Assembly (NCBI GenBank): GCA_020635795.1
Contig: JACJZD010000001.1
Span: forward strand, 815,001-879,000
From: Flavobacteriales bacterium
GTDB taxonomy: Bacteria > Bacteroidota > Bacteroidia > Flavobacteriales_E > Vicingaceae
DNA: 64,000 bases
Reading direction: 5' to 3'
In this document: piece after piece, positions 16,065-25,093 of the stretch
Layout of the letters: each line of letters begins with the position of its first letter
How positions within the stretch are numbered: position 1 is the first letter of the stretch
Made by a program: the position numbers and the translations under genes
The notes under the pieces: generated by a model
The model's input: only the letters and a program-made list of their open reading frames with translations
Databases searched by the model: none
Told to the model about the DNA's origin: nothing

Positions 16065-18032
16065 CTATTTTAGTAACCCATTCTGGTATAAATAATCTCT
16101 AGTTTGATAATAAGAGACCGCTTCTTTTATCGCTTGTTCGTTTTCAGGTAATAGTGTTAATATGTTTGATGATTTATCCCATTCGTAATAATTGGCAGAT
16201 TTCATATCACCTAAAACCATTAATTTATTTTCTTTCATGTACCCCATTTTTCTATAATTACCAATAAAGGTTCTTTCATCCGTTGGTTTCATTTTTCTAA
16301 CATCTTTCCCAAATAGTTGAGTGGTATAGCTCCAATTTAAATACCCAAAAAGAGTAGGAAAAAAATCTATTTGAGAACAAAATGTACTTATTTCCTTATT
16401 TTCTGTATTCGGTAAATTGTATATAAAAGCTGCAATATGATATTTTGATACATCAAGCTCTTGTTTTCCAGCACTAGAAGCACAATGGTCTGACATGATG
16501 ACAAAAACGGTATTACTAAACCATGGTTTTTTCTTTGCTTTTTCAATAAAATCGTAAATAGCGTAATCGGTGTATTTTACAGCACCTTCACGACTTTGTT
16601 TTGATGGGATATCAATTTTTCCTTCTGGATATGAGTATGGCTTATGATTAGAAGTTGTCATTACAAAATTGAAAAAAGGTTGATTGTTCTCATAATCTTT
16701 ATCGGCTTCTTTAATTACTTTACTATAAATATCCTCATCACAAACCCCCCAAGCATTTTCGAATTGAACTTCGTCATCATTAATATTGGTTCTTTTTGAG
16801 TTGAAATCATCCCCTAATAGAAAACCTCTACCTCGATCAACAATATCAAAACCATTACCACCAAAATATTGGTTCATGTTGTCGAAGTACCCATCTCCTC
16901 CATAAAAGAAAACATTTTTATAATTTTTTTGTTTAAAAATAGACCCAATAGTAAATAATCCTGTATTGTTTGCTCTTTTAACAATACTTCTACCAGGCGA
17001 AGGAGGAATACATAGTGTAATCGCTTCCATTCCTGTAACAGTTCTTGTACCAGTTGCAAATATATTGTTGAAAAAAATACTATTCTGAGATAAAGAGTCT
17101 AAAAATGGAGTGATGTTATATTCATTTCCAAACCTTTTCATAAAATCAGCACTAAAACTTTCAATACAAATAAATATAACGTTTGGTTTTAGTTCTTCAC
17201 CTTCATTTTTTACTAATCTTTTTAGACTATATAAACTATCTGTTAAATATGTTTCATTCTCAGCAAGTGTTAATTCTTTTAATGTTGTAAAAGACTCATC
17301 CAGATCTCTTGTTGTATAAAACTCGGTATAACTCAACTCATTATTTCTAAAAGCTGCAAAAAACGAGTAAATTCCTGATTTACTTAATTCATTCTCATAT
17401 CTGTTTAACGACCATTCGGCATCTTTGTTGGTAATAAACAAAGTGAATAAGATTGATACGGCTAATACCAATAAAAGTACGGTTGCTTTAGTTTTTAATA
17501 ATAATGTTGAAGAGAAAGTGTTATTGAAAATACCTTGTTTAGCTGTTAAGTAAATAAACAGGCATACCACTAAAATAACACTTGGTAATAATATGTACAA
17601 AGGATAGGATTGGTGTATGTTTTGAACTACTTCAAAAGTGTAAATCAAATAATCAACGGCAATAAAGTTAAATCGGCATTTAAACTCATCCCAAAAGGTA
17701 AATTCAGCTAAAAAACTAAAAGTGAATATGGTTAAACCTACAAAATAAGCAAAGTAGGTAATGTACTTGTCAAATTTACTACCCACAAGTTTATTTGGGG
17801 TAATTAATAAATAGATCAAATAGGGAAGTAAAAAATATGAAATAACTCCAAGGTCAAAGAATAAACCCATTAACAAAATCTTGAAGAAGCTAATTATCGA
17901 AAAATCAATAAATTCGAACGACCAAATATAAAATGCTAGTCTAGTTATTTCTGAAAAAACCAGAAAAAACAAAGCGAAAAAATAAAGTAATGAAAGTCGT
18001 TTTTGAAAAAATAAGTCTTTAAACTTGTTCAT
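16065..18032 (-). CDS. LTA synthase family sulfatase-fold membrane enzyme
   Basis: I start at the ATG at 18032 (MNKFKDLFF); a start at 18062 adds ten unlikely residues. The 655-residue product has five N-terminal transmembrane helices (to about residue 205) and a C-terminal alkaline-phosphatase-superfamily domain with FICIESFSADFMKRFGNEYN, GTRTVTGMEAITL (nucleophile Thr region) and VFVIMSDHCAS (metal ligands). This is the architecture of lipoteichoic acid synthase. Gram-negative relatives transfer phosphoglycerol or phosphoethanolamine to periplasmic glycans or lipids. The precise substrate cannot be told. It converges on the M4 protease gene, and two PAP2 phosphatases are close by, which fits envelope lipid metabolism. 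Confidence 0.88.
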   Translation of the reverse strand: MNKFKDLFFQKRLSLLYFFALFFLVFSEITRLAFYIWSFEFIDFSIISFFKILLMGLFFDLGVISYFLLPYLIYLLITPNKLVGSKFDKYITYFAYFVGLTIFTFSFLAEFTFWDEFKCRFNFIAVDYLIYTFEVVQNIHQSYPLYILLPSVILVVCLFIYLTAKQGIFNNTFSSTLLLKTKATVLLLVLAVSILFTLFITNKDAEWSLNRYENELSKSGIYSFFAAFRNNELSYTEFYTTRDLDESFTTLKELTLAENETYLTDSLYSLKRLVKNEGEELKPNVIFICIESFSADFMKRFGNEYNITPFLDSLSQNSIFFNNIFATGTRTVTGMEAITLCIPPSPGRSIVKRANNTGLFTIGSIFKQKNYKNVFFYGGDGYFDNMNQYFGGNGFDIVDRGRGFLLGDDFNSKRTNINDDEVQFENAWGVCDEDIYSKVIKEADKDYENNQPFFNFVMTTSNHKPYSYPEGKIDIPSKQSREGAVKYTDYAIYDFIEKAKKKPWFSNTVFVIMSDHCASSAGKQELDVSKYHIAAFIYNLPNTENKEISTFCSQIDFFPTLFGYLNWSYTTQLFGKDVRKMKPTDERTFIGNYRKMGYMKENKLMVLGDMKSANYYEWDKSSNILTLLPENEQAIKEAVSYYQTRDYLYQNGLLK

Positions 18033-18139
18033 AGAAAGGTTATATTTCAACAAAAATAACAATAAAGACTTGATTTTTGTTGTTGTTCTTTGTGCTCATT
18101 ATTTTAAAAGGGTTTAATATTGTTTTAAAAAAAGATTAG

Positions 18140-19090
18140 TTGAGGAATTACTTTACATATCTGTTATTATTTTTTGCATTGGTAGCTCAATGCCAAAACG
18201 ATTCGTCTGGTATTCAATATTACCAGATAAATGAGAACTTACAGTATGGTTATGCAAAACCAAAATTGTTTGATGGGGTTACAAATATTCCAAAAAATTA
18301 TTTGGATTTAGGAAGGGGCTTTAAGGATAAAAAAAATATTGCATGGGTTGGAATTGCTATAGCATCAACAGGCATTCTAATTCCTCCTGATCAAGATTTA
18401 ATTGGACATGTGGAGAATATTTCTTATTCTTTAAATCTTTCAAGAAGACATCAGTACAAAAAGATTTTTGGGTTGATGGAGTACCCAACCAATATTTCTG
18501 CAACTTTTTACCATTTTGGGCATGGTAGTATTTCGCTTTTAGTTGCTGGTGGATTATTGACTACTGGGTTAATAAGAAACGATTATAGAGCAATTCATAC
18601 TTCTATTGAGATAGGTGAAAGCTTACTTACACTTGGTGTTATGACACAAGGATTGAAGCGTGTTTTTGGTAGACAAAGCCCAAACCAATCAACTGTTGAT
18701 GGGGGTGAATGGAATTTTTTTCCAAATCAACGAGATTATATGAAACATACTGCCTATTATGATGCAATGCCCTCTGGACATATGGCTACAATAATTGCAG
18801 CAGTAACGGTTGTGTCTAAAAATTACCCAGAAGCAAGATGGGTTAAACCTTTAGGTTATACCATGGCTACTTTAATGGGTATTGAAATGATGAATAGTGG
18901 AGTACATTGGGCGTCCGATTACCCATTGGGAATTTTAATTGGTTATTCTGTTGCTACGGTATCGGTAAACCGAAGAATAAAACGGATTGATACATCAACT
19001 ACTTCTTACCATCAAACAAAAATACATCCTCAATTTTTTGTGTCGAGTTTATACGGTACTCCAGTTTATGGAATTAAAGCGGTGTTTTAA
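18140..19090 (+). CDS. PAP2 superfamily phosphatase, secreted or periplasmic (TTG start)
   Basis: Translation appears to start at TTG 18140, giving a signal peptide (MRNYFTYLLLFFALVAQC) and 316 residues; I see no in-frame ATG that keeps the signal. PAP2 motifs are KRVFGRQSP (motif 1, KxxxxxxRP-like with Ser before Pro), MPSGHMAT (motif 2) and NSGVHWASDYPLG (motif 3, with catalytic His and Asp). Likely a lipid phosphate or undecaprenyl-pyrophosphate type phosphatase at the membrane. It is divergent from the LTA-synthase-like gene (77-base gap), so the two may share control. A MORN protein follows after 11 bases. Confidence 0.88.
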   Translation: MRNYFTYLLLFFALVAQCQNDSSGIQYYQINENLQYGYAKPKLFDGVTNIPKNYLDLGRGFKDKKNIAWVGIAIASTGILIPPDQDLIGHVENISYSLNLSRRHQYKKIFGLMEYPTNISATFYHFGHGSISLLVAGGLLTTGLIRNDYRAIHTSIEIGESLLTLGVMTQGLKRVFGRQSPNQSTVDGGEWNFFPNQRDYMKHTAYYDAMPSGHMATIIAAVTVVSKNYPEARWVKPLGYTMATLMGIEMMNSGVHWASDYPLGILIGYSVATVSVNRRIKRIDTSTTSYHQTKIHPQFFVSSLYGTPVYGIKAVF

Positions 19091-19101
19091 AACGATTTAC
19101 A

Positions 19102-19887
19102 ATGAAAAAAATATTTTTTTCTTTTTTATTATTTTCTAGTTTCAATGCTTCTTCTCAAAATGAAGTGTCTAAAGCTATGATTAAAATTAGTGAAAGGCTA
19201 GAGAATTATATAGTTTCAAGAGTAGATACATTATACTTTGAAAATAGAAATATTGAGAAATTATTTTATTATGATGATTCTAATAAACATCGTAAAACTA
19301 TTATATTTTTTTCAGGAGGTCAGATTCGAAGTATAACAAATTTTGATATTGAAGGTTTTACAGATGGTGTGAATTTAGACCTTTATGAAAATGGGATGTT
19401 AAAATATTATACTGTCGAAAATAAAGGGACGGGAATCTCAATTGAATATTATAATGACGGAAGAATTAAAAGATATAATCAATTAAATAACACTAATAAG
19501 ACAGGATATTCTTCTTCCTACTGCTCTGAAGGAGAATTGTATTCTGAAATGTTTTTTGATTCTTTAAATTATATACAAAGAGGATTTCATTGTAATGGTA
19601 AGTTACGATATCAAGGAGAGGTACGTAATGATAAAACATATCTAGATGGTTATTATGAAAATAAAGAAATTGCTCTTGGTGAATGGAAGTTTTGGAGTAA
19701 AGAAGGTAAGTTAACAAATAGTGTAATTTTCGAACAGGGTAAAATATTAGAAGTTCATTTTTTTGATGATAATGAAAAGTTAATTCAAATAAAGAAGATG
19801 AAAATACCCTTAAATGTAAGTTTTTACAATGGTTTTTTCTATGGTATTAATCCATTTGATTTATCCAATGATAATTTTGAAGATTAA
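19102..19887 (+). CDS. MORN-variant repeat protein with signal peptide
   Basis: A 261-residue protein with a cleavable signal (1-18, FNASSQ) and several MORN_2-like units, each about 20-23 residues with alternating aromatic/Gly pattern: GVNLDLYENGMLKYY, GISIEYYNDGRIKRYN, HCNGKLRYQGEV and GYYENKEIALGEWKFWSKEG. MORN_2 proteins are abundant in Bacteroidota and often sit beside toxin-like or envelope genes; their function is generally unknown. It lies 11 bases after the PAP2 gene and converges on the second PAP2 gene (9-base gap). No lipobox is present. Confidence 0.75.
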   Translation: MKKIFFSFLLFSSFNASSQNEVSKAMIKISERLENYIVSRVDTLYFENRNIEKLFYYDDSNKHRKTIIFFSGGQIRSITNFDIEGFTDGVNLDLYENGMLKYYTVENKGTGISIEYYNDGRIKRYNQLNNTNKTGYSSSYCSEGELYSEMFFDSLNYIQRGFHCNGKLRYQGEVRNDKTYLDGYYENKEIALGEWKFWSKEGKLTNSVIFEQGKILEVHFFDDNEKLIQIKKMKIPLNVSFYNGFFYGINPFDLSNDNFED

Positions 19888-19896
19888 ATCAGGTTT

Positions 19897-20628
19897 TTAA
19901 AACGTTTTTGAAAAATAAAAACCAAATTCATTCTGATTGTAATAAGGAATTAAAGAAGTGGTTTTATCCTTTTTAAAAGGGTTAAAATTCTTTAGTGGTT
20001 CAATATGATAAACCAAGTTTACCACTAAAATACTTATTCCAGCACCTGTAACTACATCCGATAACCAATGAGCATTGTTAATTATTCTAAAAGCACCAGT
20101 AGTTGTTGAAAATGCAAAGCCACTGTAAGCTAAAAAAGGACTGGTTTCTTTAAATTCTTGAAACAGTACTGTTGCACCTGTAAATGCTGTGGCAGTGTGC
20201 CCCGATGGAAAAGAGTGTGGACCATTATTTGGGCGAGTTTTATTAACACCTCTCTTAAAAGAATGTACAATTATAGCTGTAGCTAAATGGCTAATGGCTA
20301 AATACTTGGTTTGGTCGAACCAATGGTTTTTGGATGGAATACCAAGCATATCTGCTCCATACATTTGTATTGTTGGTACGTATTGTATATAATCGTCAAT
20401 TTTAAACTCAAAGTCATTTCCTACTTTATTTCTTACATCTTTGGTGAATTGTTTTTCAAAATCACTGTTGTTTAAAGCCACTCCTGTTAAAATTAATGTA
20501 GCAGGTAAAATACTTTTTTTAATGATGGACTTGCTTTTCTTTGATTCAGCAAAAGTTGTATCGGTTTGAGCATTTAAACCAATAGATAATAGAAGTATTA
20601 CCATTAAAAACCAACTACTTTTTTTCAT
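19897..20628 (-). CDS. PAP2 superfamily phosphatase, second copy
   Basis: Started at the ATG at 20628 (MKKSSWFLM), which gives a clean signal peptide ending LNAQ; the longer reading from 20670 would start inside a terminator hairpin. The 243-residue product has motif 1 KRGVNKTRP, motif 2 FPSGHTAT and motif 3 INNAHWLSDVVTG, all catalytic residues intact. It resembles the gene at 18140 in domain only, so it is an older paralogue. A lipid-phosphate phosphatase role is inferred. Putative LTA synthase and both PAP2 genes lie within 4.6 kb. Confidence 0.88.
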   Translation of the reverse strand: MKKSSWFLMVILLLSIGLNAQTDTTFAESKKSKSIIKKSILPATLILTGVALNNSDFEKQFTKDVRNKVGNDFEFKIDDYIQYVPTIQMYGADMLGIPSKNHWFDQTKYLAISHLATAIIVHSFKRGVNKTRPNNGPHSFPSGHTATAFTGATVLFQEFKETSPFLAYSGFAFSTTTGAFRIINNAHWLSDVVTGAGISILVVNLVYHIEPLKNFNPFKKDKTTSLIPYYNQNEFGFYFSKTF

Positions 20629-20644
20629 TGAAACAAAGCTATAC

Positions 20645-20677
20645 AAAAAAGAGGCTGATATTGAAATCAACCTCTTT
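20645..20677 (-). terminator. Terminator after the 66-residue gene
   Basis: Stem AAAGAGG / CCTCTTT extended by TGAT / ATCA across one mismatch. On the minus strand it is followed by TTTTTT. It lies between the small gene at 20703 and the PAP2 gene start at 20628, supporting the shorter PAP2 start. Confidence 0.75.
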
Positions 20678-20702
20678 AAAATGCTGCAGAATTTTATTTT
20701 GA

Positions 20703-20903
20703 TTAGTTTAAAATCGTTTCAATAAATTCAACATGTTTCGATTTTTTAACACTCAAAGCTTTTGAGTAGTTTAATATGTTATCGATGGTTTGTTTTTTTG
20801 GAGAAAACGGAGCATCGTTTTCTTCTAATTGACTTAATGTTGCTTTTAATGATTTTTCGTTTTGATCTAATTCTATAAATTCTAAATGAGTAAAAGTTTG
20901 CAT
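20703..20903 (-). CDS. Small acidic hypothetical protein, 66 residues
   Basis: A 66-residue cytosolic protein (MQTFTHLEFIELDQNEKSL..) with no membrane segment or signal. It looks mostly helical, with a central KKQTIDNILNYSKALSV stretch and a C-terminal VEFIETIL. I do not recognise a domain. It has its own terminators on both sides and lies downstream of the ECF sigma factor gene, which reads in the same direction 132 bases away. Short proteins of this kind next to RpoE-like sigma genes occur in flavobacteria, from memory. A role with the sigma factor is possible but unproven. Confidence 0.65.
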   Translation of the reverse strand: MQTFTHLEFIELDQNEKSLKATLSQLEENDAPFSPKKQTIDNILNYSKALSVKKSKHVEFIETILN

Positions 20904-20971
20904 AGGCGTTTTTATTTTAGATTAATTTAGCATATAAACGACTAATTTTTAATCATATTGCCTTTAAATTA

Positions 20972-21003
20972 AAAAATCCTGAAATATTTTTCCAGGATTT
21001 TCT
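20972..21003 (-). terminator. Terminator of the ECF sigma factor gene
   Basis: Stem AAAATCCTG / CAGGATTTT with an 11-base loop. The minus-strand copy runs into TTTTTT. It lies 33 bases after the sigma factor stop. Confidence 0.8.
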
Positions 21004-21035
21004 ACAATTAACTAAAAACAAAATTTACTATATTT

Positions 21036-21620
21036 TTATATCGCTAAAGAGATATTTTTTTCCTCAATCATCTTTCGTAAATTAATGAGTGCATACCTCA
21101 TTCTACCAAGTGATGTGTTAATACTAACATTGGTCATATCAGCAATTTCTTTAAAACTCATGTCAAAATACATTCGCATCATTATTACCTCTTTTTGATC
21201 GTTAGGTAAATGTTTAATCAAACTTTTCAAGTGCTTATAAACTTGAGTTGATTGAATGGTTTGTTCAATGTTTTTATCGGGAGATGAGAGTACATCAAAA
21301 ATGTCAAAATCATCATTTCCTTTAACTACAGGCATTCGAGCATTTTTTCTGAAAAAGTCGATAACCAAGTTGTGTGCAATTCTTAAAACCCATGGAAGGA
21401 ATTTTCCTTCATCATTATAGTTTCCTTTTTTCAAGGTATTAATAACCTTAATAAAGGTGTCTTGAAAAATGTCTTCAGCCAATTCCTCATCTTTGACTTT
21501 ATAATAAATGTAAGAATACACTCTATTTTTATGTCTTAGAATAAGTTGTTCGATAGCGTTTTCATTGCCATTGATATAAGCACGAATTAGCTCTTGTTCT
21601 GAAAGTTTTGAAAGTAACAT
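21036..21620 (-). CDS. ECF-family RNA polymerase sigma factor
   Basis: A 194-residue sigma-70 of the ECF class. Region 2 (about 12-85) shows the typical YSYIYYKVKDEELAEDIFQD and the -10-recognition segment LPWVLRIAHNLVIDFFRK. Region 4 (about 130-185) has LPNDQKEVIMMRMYFDMSFK followed by EIADMTNVSINTSLGRMRYA, the helix-turn-helix that reads the -35 element. No anti-sigma factor with transmembrane segment is adjacent, so control is not obvious; a small unknown protein lies downstream. This form (SINTSLGRMRYALINLRKMI) is widespread in Flavobacteriales as a housekeeping-like RpoE homologue. It diverges from uvrA across 223 bases. Confidence 0.93.
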   Translation of the reverse strand: MLLSKLSEQELIRAYINGNENAIEQLILRHKNRVYSYIYYKVKDEELAEDIFQDTFIKVINTLKKGNYNDEGKFLPWVLRIAHNLVIDFFRKNARMPVVKGNDDFDIFDVLSSPDKNIEQTIQSTQVYKHLKSLIKHLPNDQKEVIMMRMYFDMSFKEIADMTNVSINTSLGRMRYALINLRKMIEEKNISLAI

Positions 21621-21720
21621 AATATCTACTTTTAAGGTTAAAATATGTAATCCTAAAATGTTCGGATTTTAATTTAAAAAAGTAGATATATCTTATAAGC
21701 GGTTTTTTGGTTTGAAATTA

Positions 21721-21755
21721 AACGTAAACTAATTACTGTTTATTGCGTTTACGTT
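21721..21755. promoter_or_regulatory. Inverted repeat in the sigma factor/uvrA divergent region
   Basis: AACGTAAAC (21721-21729) and GTTTACGTT (21747-21755) are perfect 9-bp inverted arms with a 17-base spacer. The gap between divergent starts (21621-21843) otherwise shows only AT-rich sequence. It could be an operator or a hairpin in the uvrA leader. No regulator is known. Confidence 0.4.
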
Positions 21756-21843
21756 GCATTTAATTTTTTGTTACCCACCAAAACTACTAAAAAGAACAGT
21801 AATTTTGTTTTTTTTAACAAAATTTAACGCAACAGACTCTTTA

Positions 21844-24654
21844 ATGAAATTAACCGAAGATAGTAAAATCAATACCAAAACACATATTTACATTAAAGGT
21901 GCGCGAGTACATAATTTAAAAAATATTGATGTTGCTATTGCTCGAAATAAATTTACTGTAATTACAGGTTTGTCGGGTTCAGGTAAGTCTTCTTTGGCTT
22001 TCGATACTTTATTTGCTGAGGGTCAACGTCGTTATGTAGAGAGTTTGTCATCTTATGCTCGTCAGTTTTTAGGTAAAATAGAAAAACCCGATGTTGACCA
22101 TATTTACGGTATTTCTCCAGCTATTGCAATTGAACAAAAAGTAAATACTGTAAATAAGCGTTCTACAGTTGGTACATCTACCGAAATTTATGATTACTTG
22201 AAATTGCTGTTTGCTCGAATTGGCACTACTTTTTCGCCCATTTCTGGCGATTTAGTTAAAAGAGAAACGGTAAATGATGTGGTAAAATGGTTCAACCAAT
22301 TAAAAGATAATGATAAGGTTTATTTGTTGTCGACCATAGATTTAAAAGATAAAGACACGAAAGAACAGCTTGATTTATTGTTGAAACAAGGGTTTAGTAG
22401 GGTTTGGATAAACAATAAAATAGAACGTATTGAACAGGTTGCCGAAAAACAAATTACAGGTGCTTCGTTAGACGTGTTGATTGATAGATTTATTATTGAA
22501 AATACTAATGATGATAACGAAAGTAGAGTTTTTGGAAGTGTTGAAACTGCTTTTTACGAAGGACAAGGAACTTGTAAAATTGTGGTGGATAGAAATAATG
22601 AGTTGACTACTAAAAATTTCAACAACAGGTTCGAAATGGATGGAATAGAGTTTCATGAACCAAACGCTCATTTTTTTAGTTTCAACAATCCTATTGGTGC
22701 GTGTAAAACGTGTGAAGGTTATGGAAGTGTTATTGGTATTGATGTTGATTTAGTAATACCAAATAAAACATTATCGGTTTATGATGATGCCATTGTTTGT
22801 TGGAGGGGCGACAAAATGAAGGAGTGGAAAGATAAATTGGTCATGAACTCATCAGAGTTTAATTTTCCTATCCACAAACCCATTTATGATTTAAGTAAAG
22901 AACAAATTGAACTCTTATGGAAAGGTAATAAACACTTTCAAGGCTTAAATGATTTCTTTAAAATGCTCGAAGCCGAAAGCTATAAAATTCAGTATAGGGT
23001 TATGCTTTCGAGATACAGAGGTAAAACTGTTTGCCCCGATTGTAAAGGAACTCGTTTACGAAAGGATGCTAATTACGTGAAAATTGATAACCATTCCATT
23101 ACCGATTTGGTGTTAATGTCAATTACTCATTTGTCGGAATTTTTTGAAAAAATTACACTCTCAAAAAAAGAACAAGAAATAGGACATCGTTTGTTAATTG
23201 AAATAAGAAGCAGGTTACAATTTTTAAAAGATGTTGGCTTGGGTTATTTAACCTTGAATAGATTGTCTTCAACATTGTCGGGAGGAGAATCACAACGAAT
23301 AAATTTAGCAACTTCATTAGGAAGTAGTTTGGTTGGGTCTATGTATGTACTAGACGAACCAAGCATTGGATTGCATTCAAAAGATACTGAGAACTTAATA
23401 AAAGTACTTAAAAACCTTAGAGATATTGGTAACACGGTTATTGTTGTTGAACACGATGAGGATATTATTAAAGCTGCTGATGAAGTGATTGATTTAGGTC
23501 CGTTTGCAGGGCATTTAGGAGGAGAACTCATTTTTCAAGGTAATGTAGAAGCGCTTGAAAAGGATAAAAAAAGTTTGACTGCTCAATACATGAATGGTAT
23601 TGAAAAAATAGAAGTTCCTAAAAAGCGAAGAAAATGGAATAATTACATTGAGATTAAAGGAGCAAGAGAGAATAATTTAAAAAACATTGATGTTAAATTT
23701 CCTCTCCATACTTTAACGGTTATCACAGGGGTTAGTGGTTCAGGAAAATCATCGTTAGTTAAAAACTGTTTATTACCATCAGTAAAAAAAATATTTGATG
23801 GGTATGCTGAAAATTCGGGGAAAATTGACCGTATAGAAGGCGATATTAACCAAATAAAAGGGGTTGAATTTATTAATCAAAATCCAATAGGAAAATCATC
23901 GCGGTCAAATCCTGTAACATACATTAAGGCATACGACGATATTAGGAATTTGTTTGCTTCTCAAAAATTAGCCAAAACCCGTCGATTAAAACCATCTCAT
24001 TTTTCGTTTAATATTGATGGTGGTCGTTGCGAAACATGTAAAGGTGAAGGTGAAATAACGGTAGAAATGCAGTTTATGTCCGACATCCATTTGAAATGTG
24101 AGGCATGTAATGGAAAACGATTTAAAAACGATATTTTAGAAATAAAAATTAACAATGCAACTATTTCGGATGTGTTGGATATGACCATTGATGAGTCGAT
24201 GGATTATTTTAAGCAAATAGAAGGGAACATAAGTGCTAAAATTGTTCAAAAAATCAGTACGCTACAAGAGGTTGGATTGGGTTATGTTCATTTAGGACAA
24301 TCGTCAAATACATTAAGTGGAGGAGAAGCACAACGAGTAAAATTGGCTTCGTTTTTAGGAAAAAAAGATACTGCTCAAAAACTTCTTTTTATTTTTGATG
24401 AACCTACAACTGGATTGCATTTTCATGATATAAAAAAACTAATGAAAGCATTTGATGCTTTAGTTGCACAAGGACATTCGTTAATTGTTATTGAACATAA
24501 TTTAGATGTTGTGAAATGTGCTGATTGGATTATAGATATTGGTCCTGTGGGTGGTGAAGAAGGCGGACACATCGTTTTTGAGGGATTACCTGAAAATATG
24601 ATAGCTTGTAAAGCATCTTTTACAGGTAAATATTTGAAAACTAAGTTAGATTGA
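21844..24654 (+). CDS. uvrA: Excinuclease ABC subunit UvrA
   Basis: I choose ATG 21844 (MKLTEDSKIN) rather than 21754; the first 30 residues of the longer frame do not resemble UvrA and the shorter form gives 936 residues, the family norm. UvrA is the damage-sensing ATPase of nucleotide excision repair. Two ABC modules are visible: Walker A GLSGSGKSS (42-50) and GVSGSGKSS, signatures LSGGESQRI and LSGGEAQRV, and Walker B ending DEPSIGLH and DEPTTGLH. Zinc-binding CxxC pairs (CKTCEGYG, CPDCKG, CETCKGEGE, CEACNGK) are present. It is transcribed away from the sigma factor gene. Confidence 0.97.
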   Translation: MKLTEDSKINTKTHIYIKGARVHNLKNIDVAIARNKFTVITGLSGSGKSSLAFDTLFAEGQRRYVESLSSYARQFLGKIEKPDVDHIYGISPAIAIEQKVNTVNKRSTVGTSTEIYDYLKLLFARIGTTFSPISGDLVKRETVNDVVKWFNQLKDNDKVYLLSTIDLKDKDTKEQLDLLLKQGFSRVWINNKIERIEQVAEKQITGASLDVLIDRFIIENTNDDNESRVFGSVETAFYEGQGTCKIVVDRNNELTTKNFNNRFEMDGIEFHEPNAHFFSFNNPIGACKTCEGYGSVIGIDVDLVIPNKTLSVYDDAIVCWRGDKMKEWKDKLVMNSSEFNFPIHKPIYDLSKEQIELLWKGNKHFQGLNDFFKMLEAESYKIQYRVMLSRYRGKTVCPDCKGTRLRKDANYVKIDNHSITDLVLMSITHLSEFFEKITLSKKEQEIGHRLLIEIRSRLQFLKDVGLGYLTLNRLSSTLSGGESQRINLATSLGSSLVGSMYVLDEPSIGLHSKDTENLIKVLKNLRDIGNTVIVVEHDEDIIKAADEVIDLGPFAGHLGGELIFQGNVEALEKDKKSLTAQYMNGIEKIEVPKKRRKWNNYIEIKGARENNLKNIDVKFPLHTLTVITGVSGSGKSSLVKNCLLPSVKKIFDGYAENSGKIDRIEGDINQIKGVEFINQNPIGKSSRSNPVTYIKAYDDIRNLFASQKLAKTRRLKPSHFSFNIDGGRCETCKGEGEITVEMQFMSDIHLKCEACNGKRFKNDILEIKINNATISDVLDMTIDESMDYFKQIEGNISAKIVQKISTLQEVGLGYVHLGQSSNTLSGGEAQRVKLASFLGKKDTAQKLLFIFDEPTTGLHFHDIKKLMKAFDALVAQGHSLIVIEHNLDVVKCADWIIDIGPVGGEEGGHIVFEGLPENMIACKASFTGKYLKTKLD

Positions 24655-24685
24655 TTAAATTTAAGCCAATTATTATTGGATTTCT

Positions 24686-25081
24686 TTGATTGGTATAAAA
24701 AAGCATATAAAATTAAGTTCGTGTAGTATTTTGTTTCGAGAAGATGGAATAGTTGAAGTTGTTTTTAAACATCAATTATTACTTGAAATAGAAGATTGTT
24801 ATCAAATAATGGATACTTACAAAGATTATCTTCAAAATAAGAAAGTACCTATTTTACACTTAATTGGTAAATACATGAATGTTACCAAAGAAGCTAGAGA
24901 GTTTGGAGCTTCTGCTGATGGTTTAAAAAATTCTATTGCTGAGGCTTATGTTTTTGATTCGTTACCACATCGTATTATTGGTAATTTTTATTTGAAATTT
25001 AATAAACCATCTGTGCCAACAAAGTTTTTCAAAACAAAGCCAGAAGCAGAGGTTTGGTTAAAAACTTTCCTGAAAAAATGA
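24686..25081 (+). CDS. Hypothetical protein of about 131 residues, STAS/SpoIIAA-like (TTG start)
   Basis: Starts at TTG 24686, 31 bases after uvrA, because an in-frame stop lies just upstream and the next ATG (codon 42) would remove a third of the protein. No signal or membrane segment. The alternation of beta strands and helices (ILFREDGIVEVVFKH, VPILHLIGKYMNVTKEAREF, HRIIGNFYLKFN, EAEVWLKTF) is like small SpoIIAA/STAS-type or DUF7793-type proteins that are common singletons in Bacteroidota. That link is a guess from secondary structure pattern. The downstream glycosyltransferase starts 12 bases later, so they are probably co-transcribed with uvrA. Confidence 0.7.
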   Translation: MIGIKKHIKLSSCSILFREDGIVEVVFKHQLLLEIEDCYQIMDTYKDYLQNKKVPILHLIGKYMNVTKEAREFGASADGLKNSIAEAYVFDSLPHRIIGNFYLKFNKPSVPTKFFKTKPEAEVWLKTFLKK

Positions 25082-25093
25082 TTTAATTTGCAA

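Noticed and set aside
21754..21843. Upstream extension of uvrA
   Set aside because: The 30 extra residues do not resemble UvrA and the ATG at 21844 gives the usual N-terminus and length.
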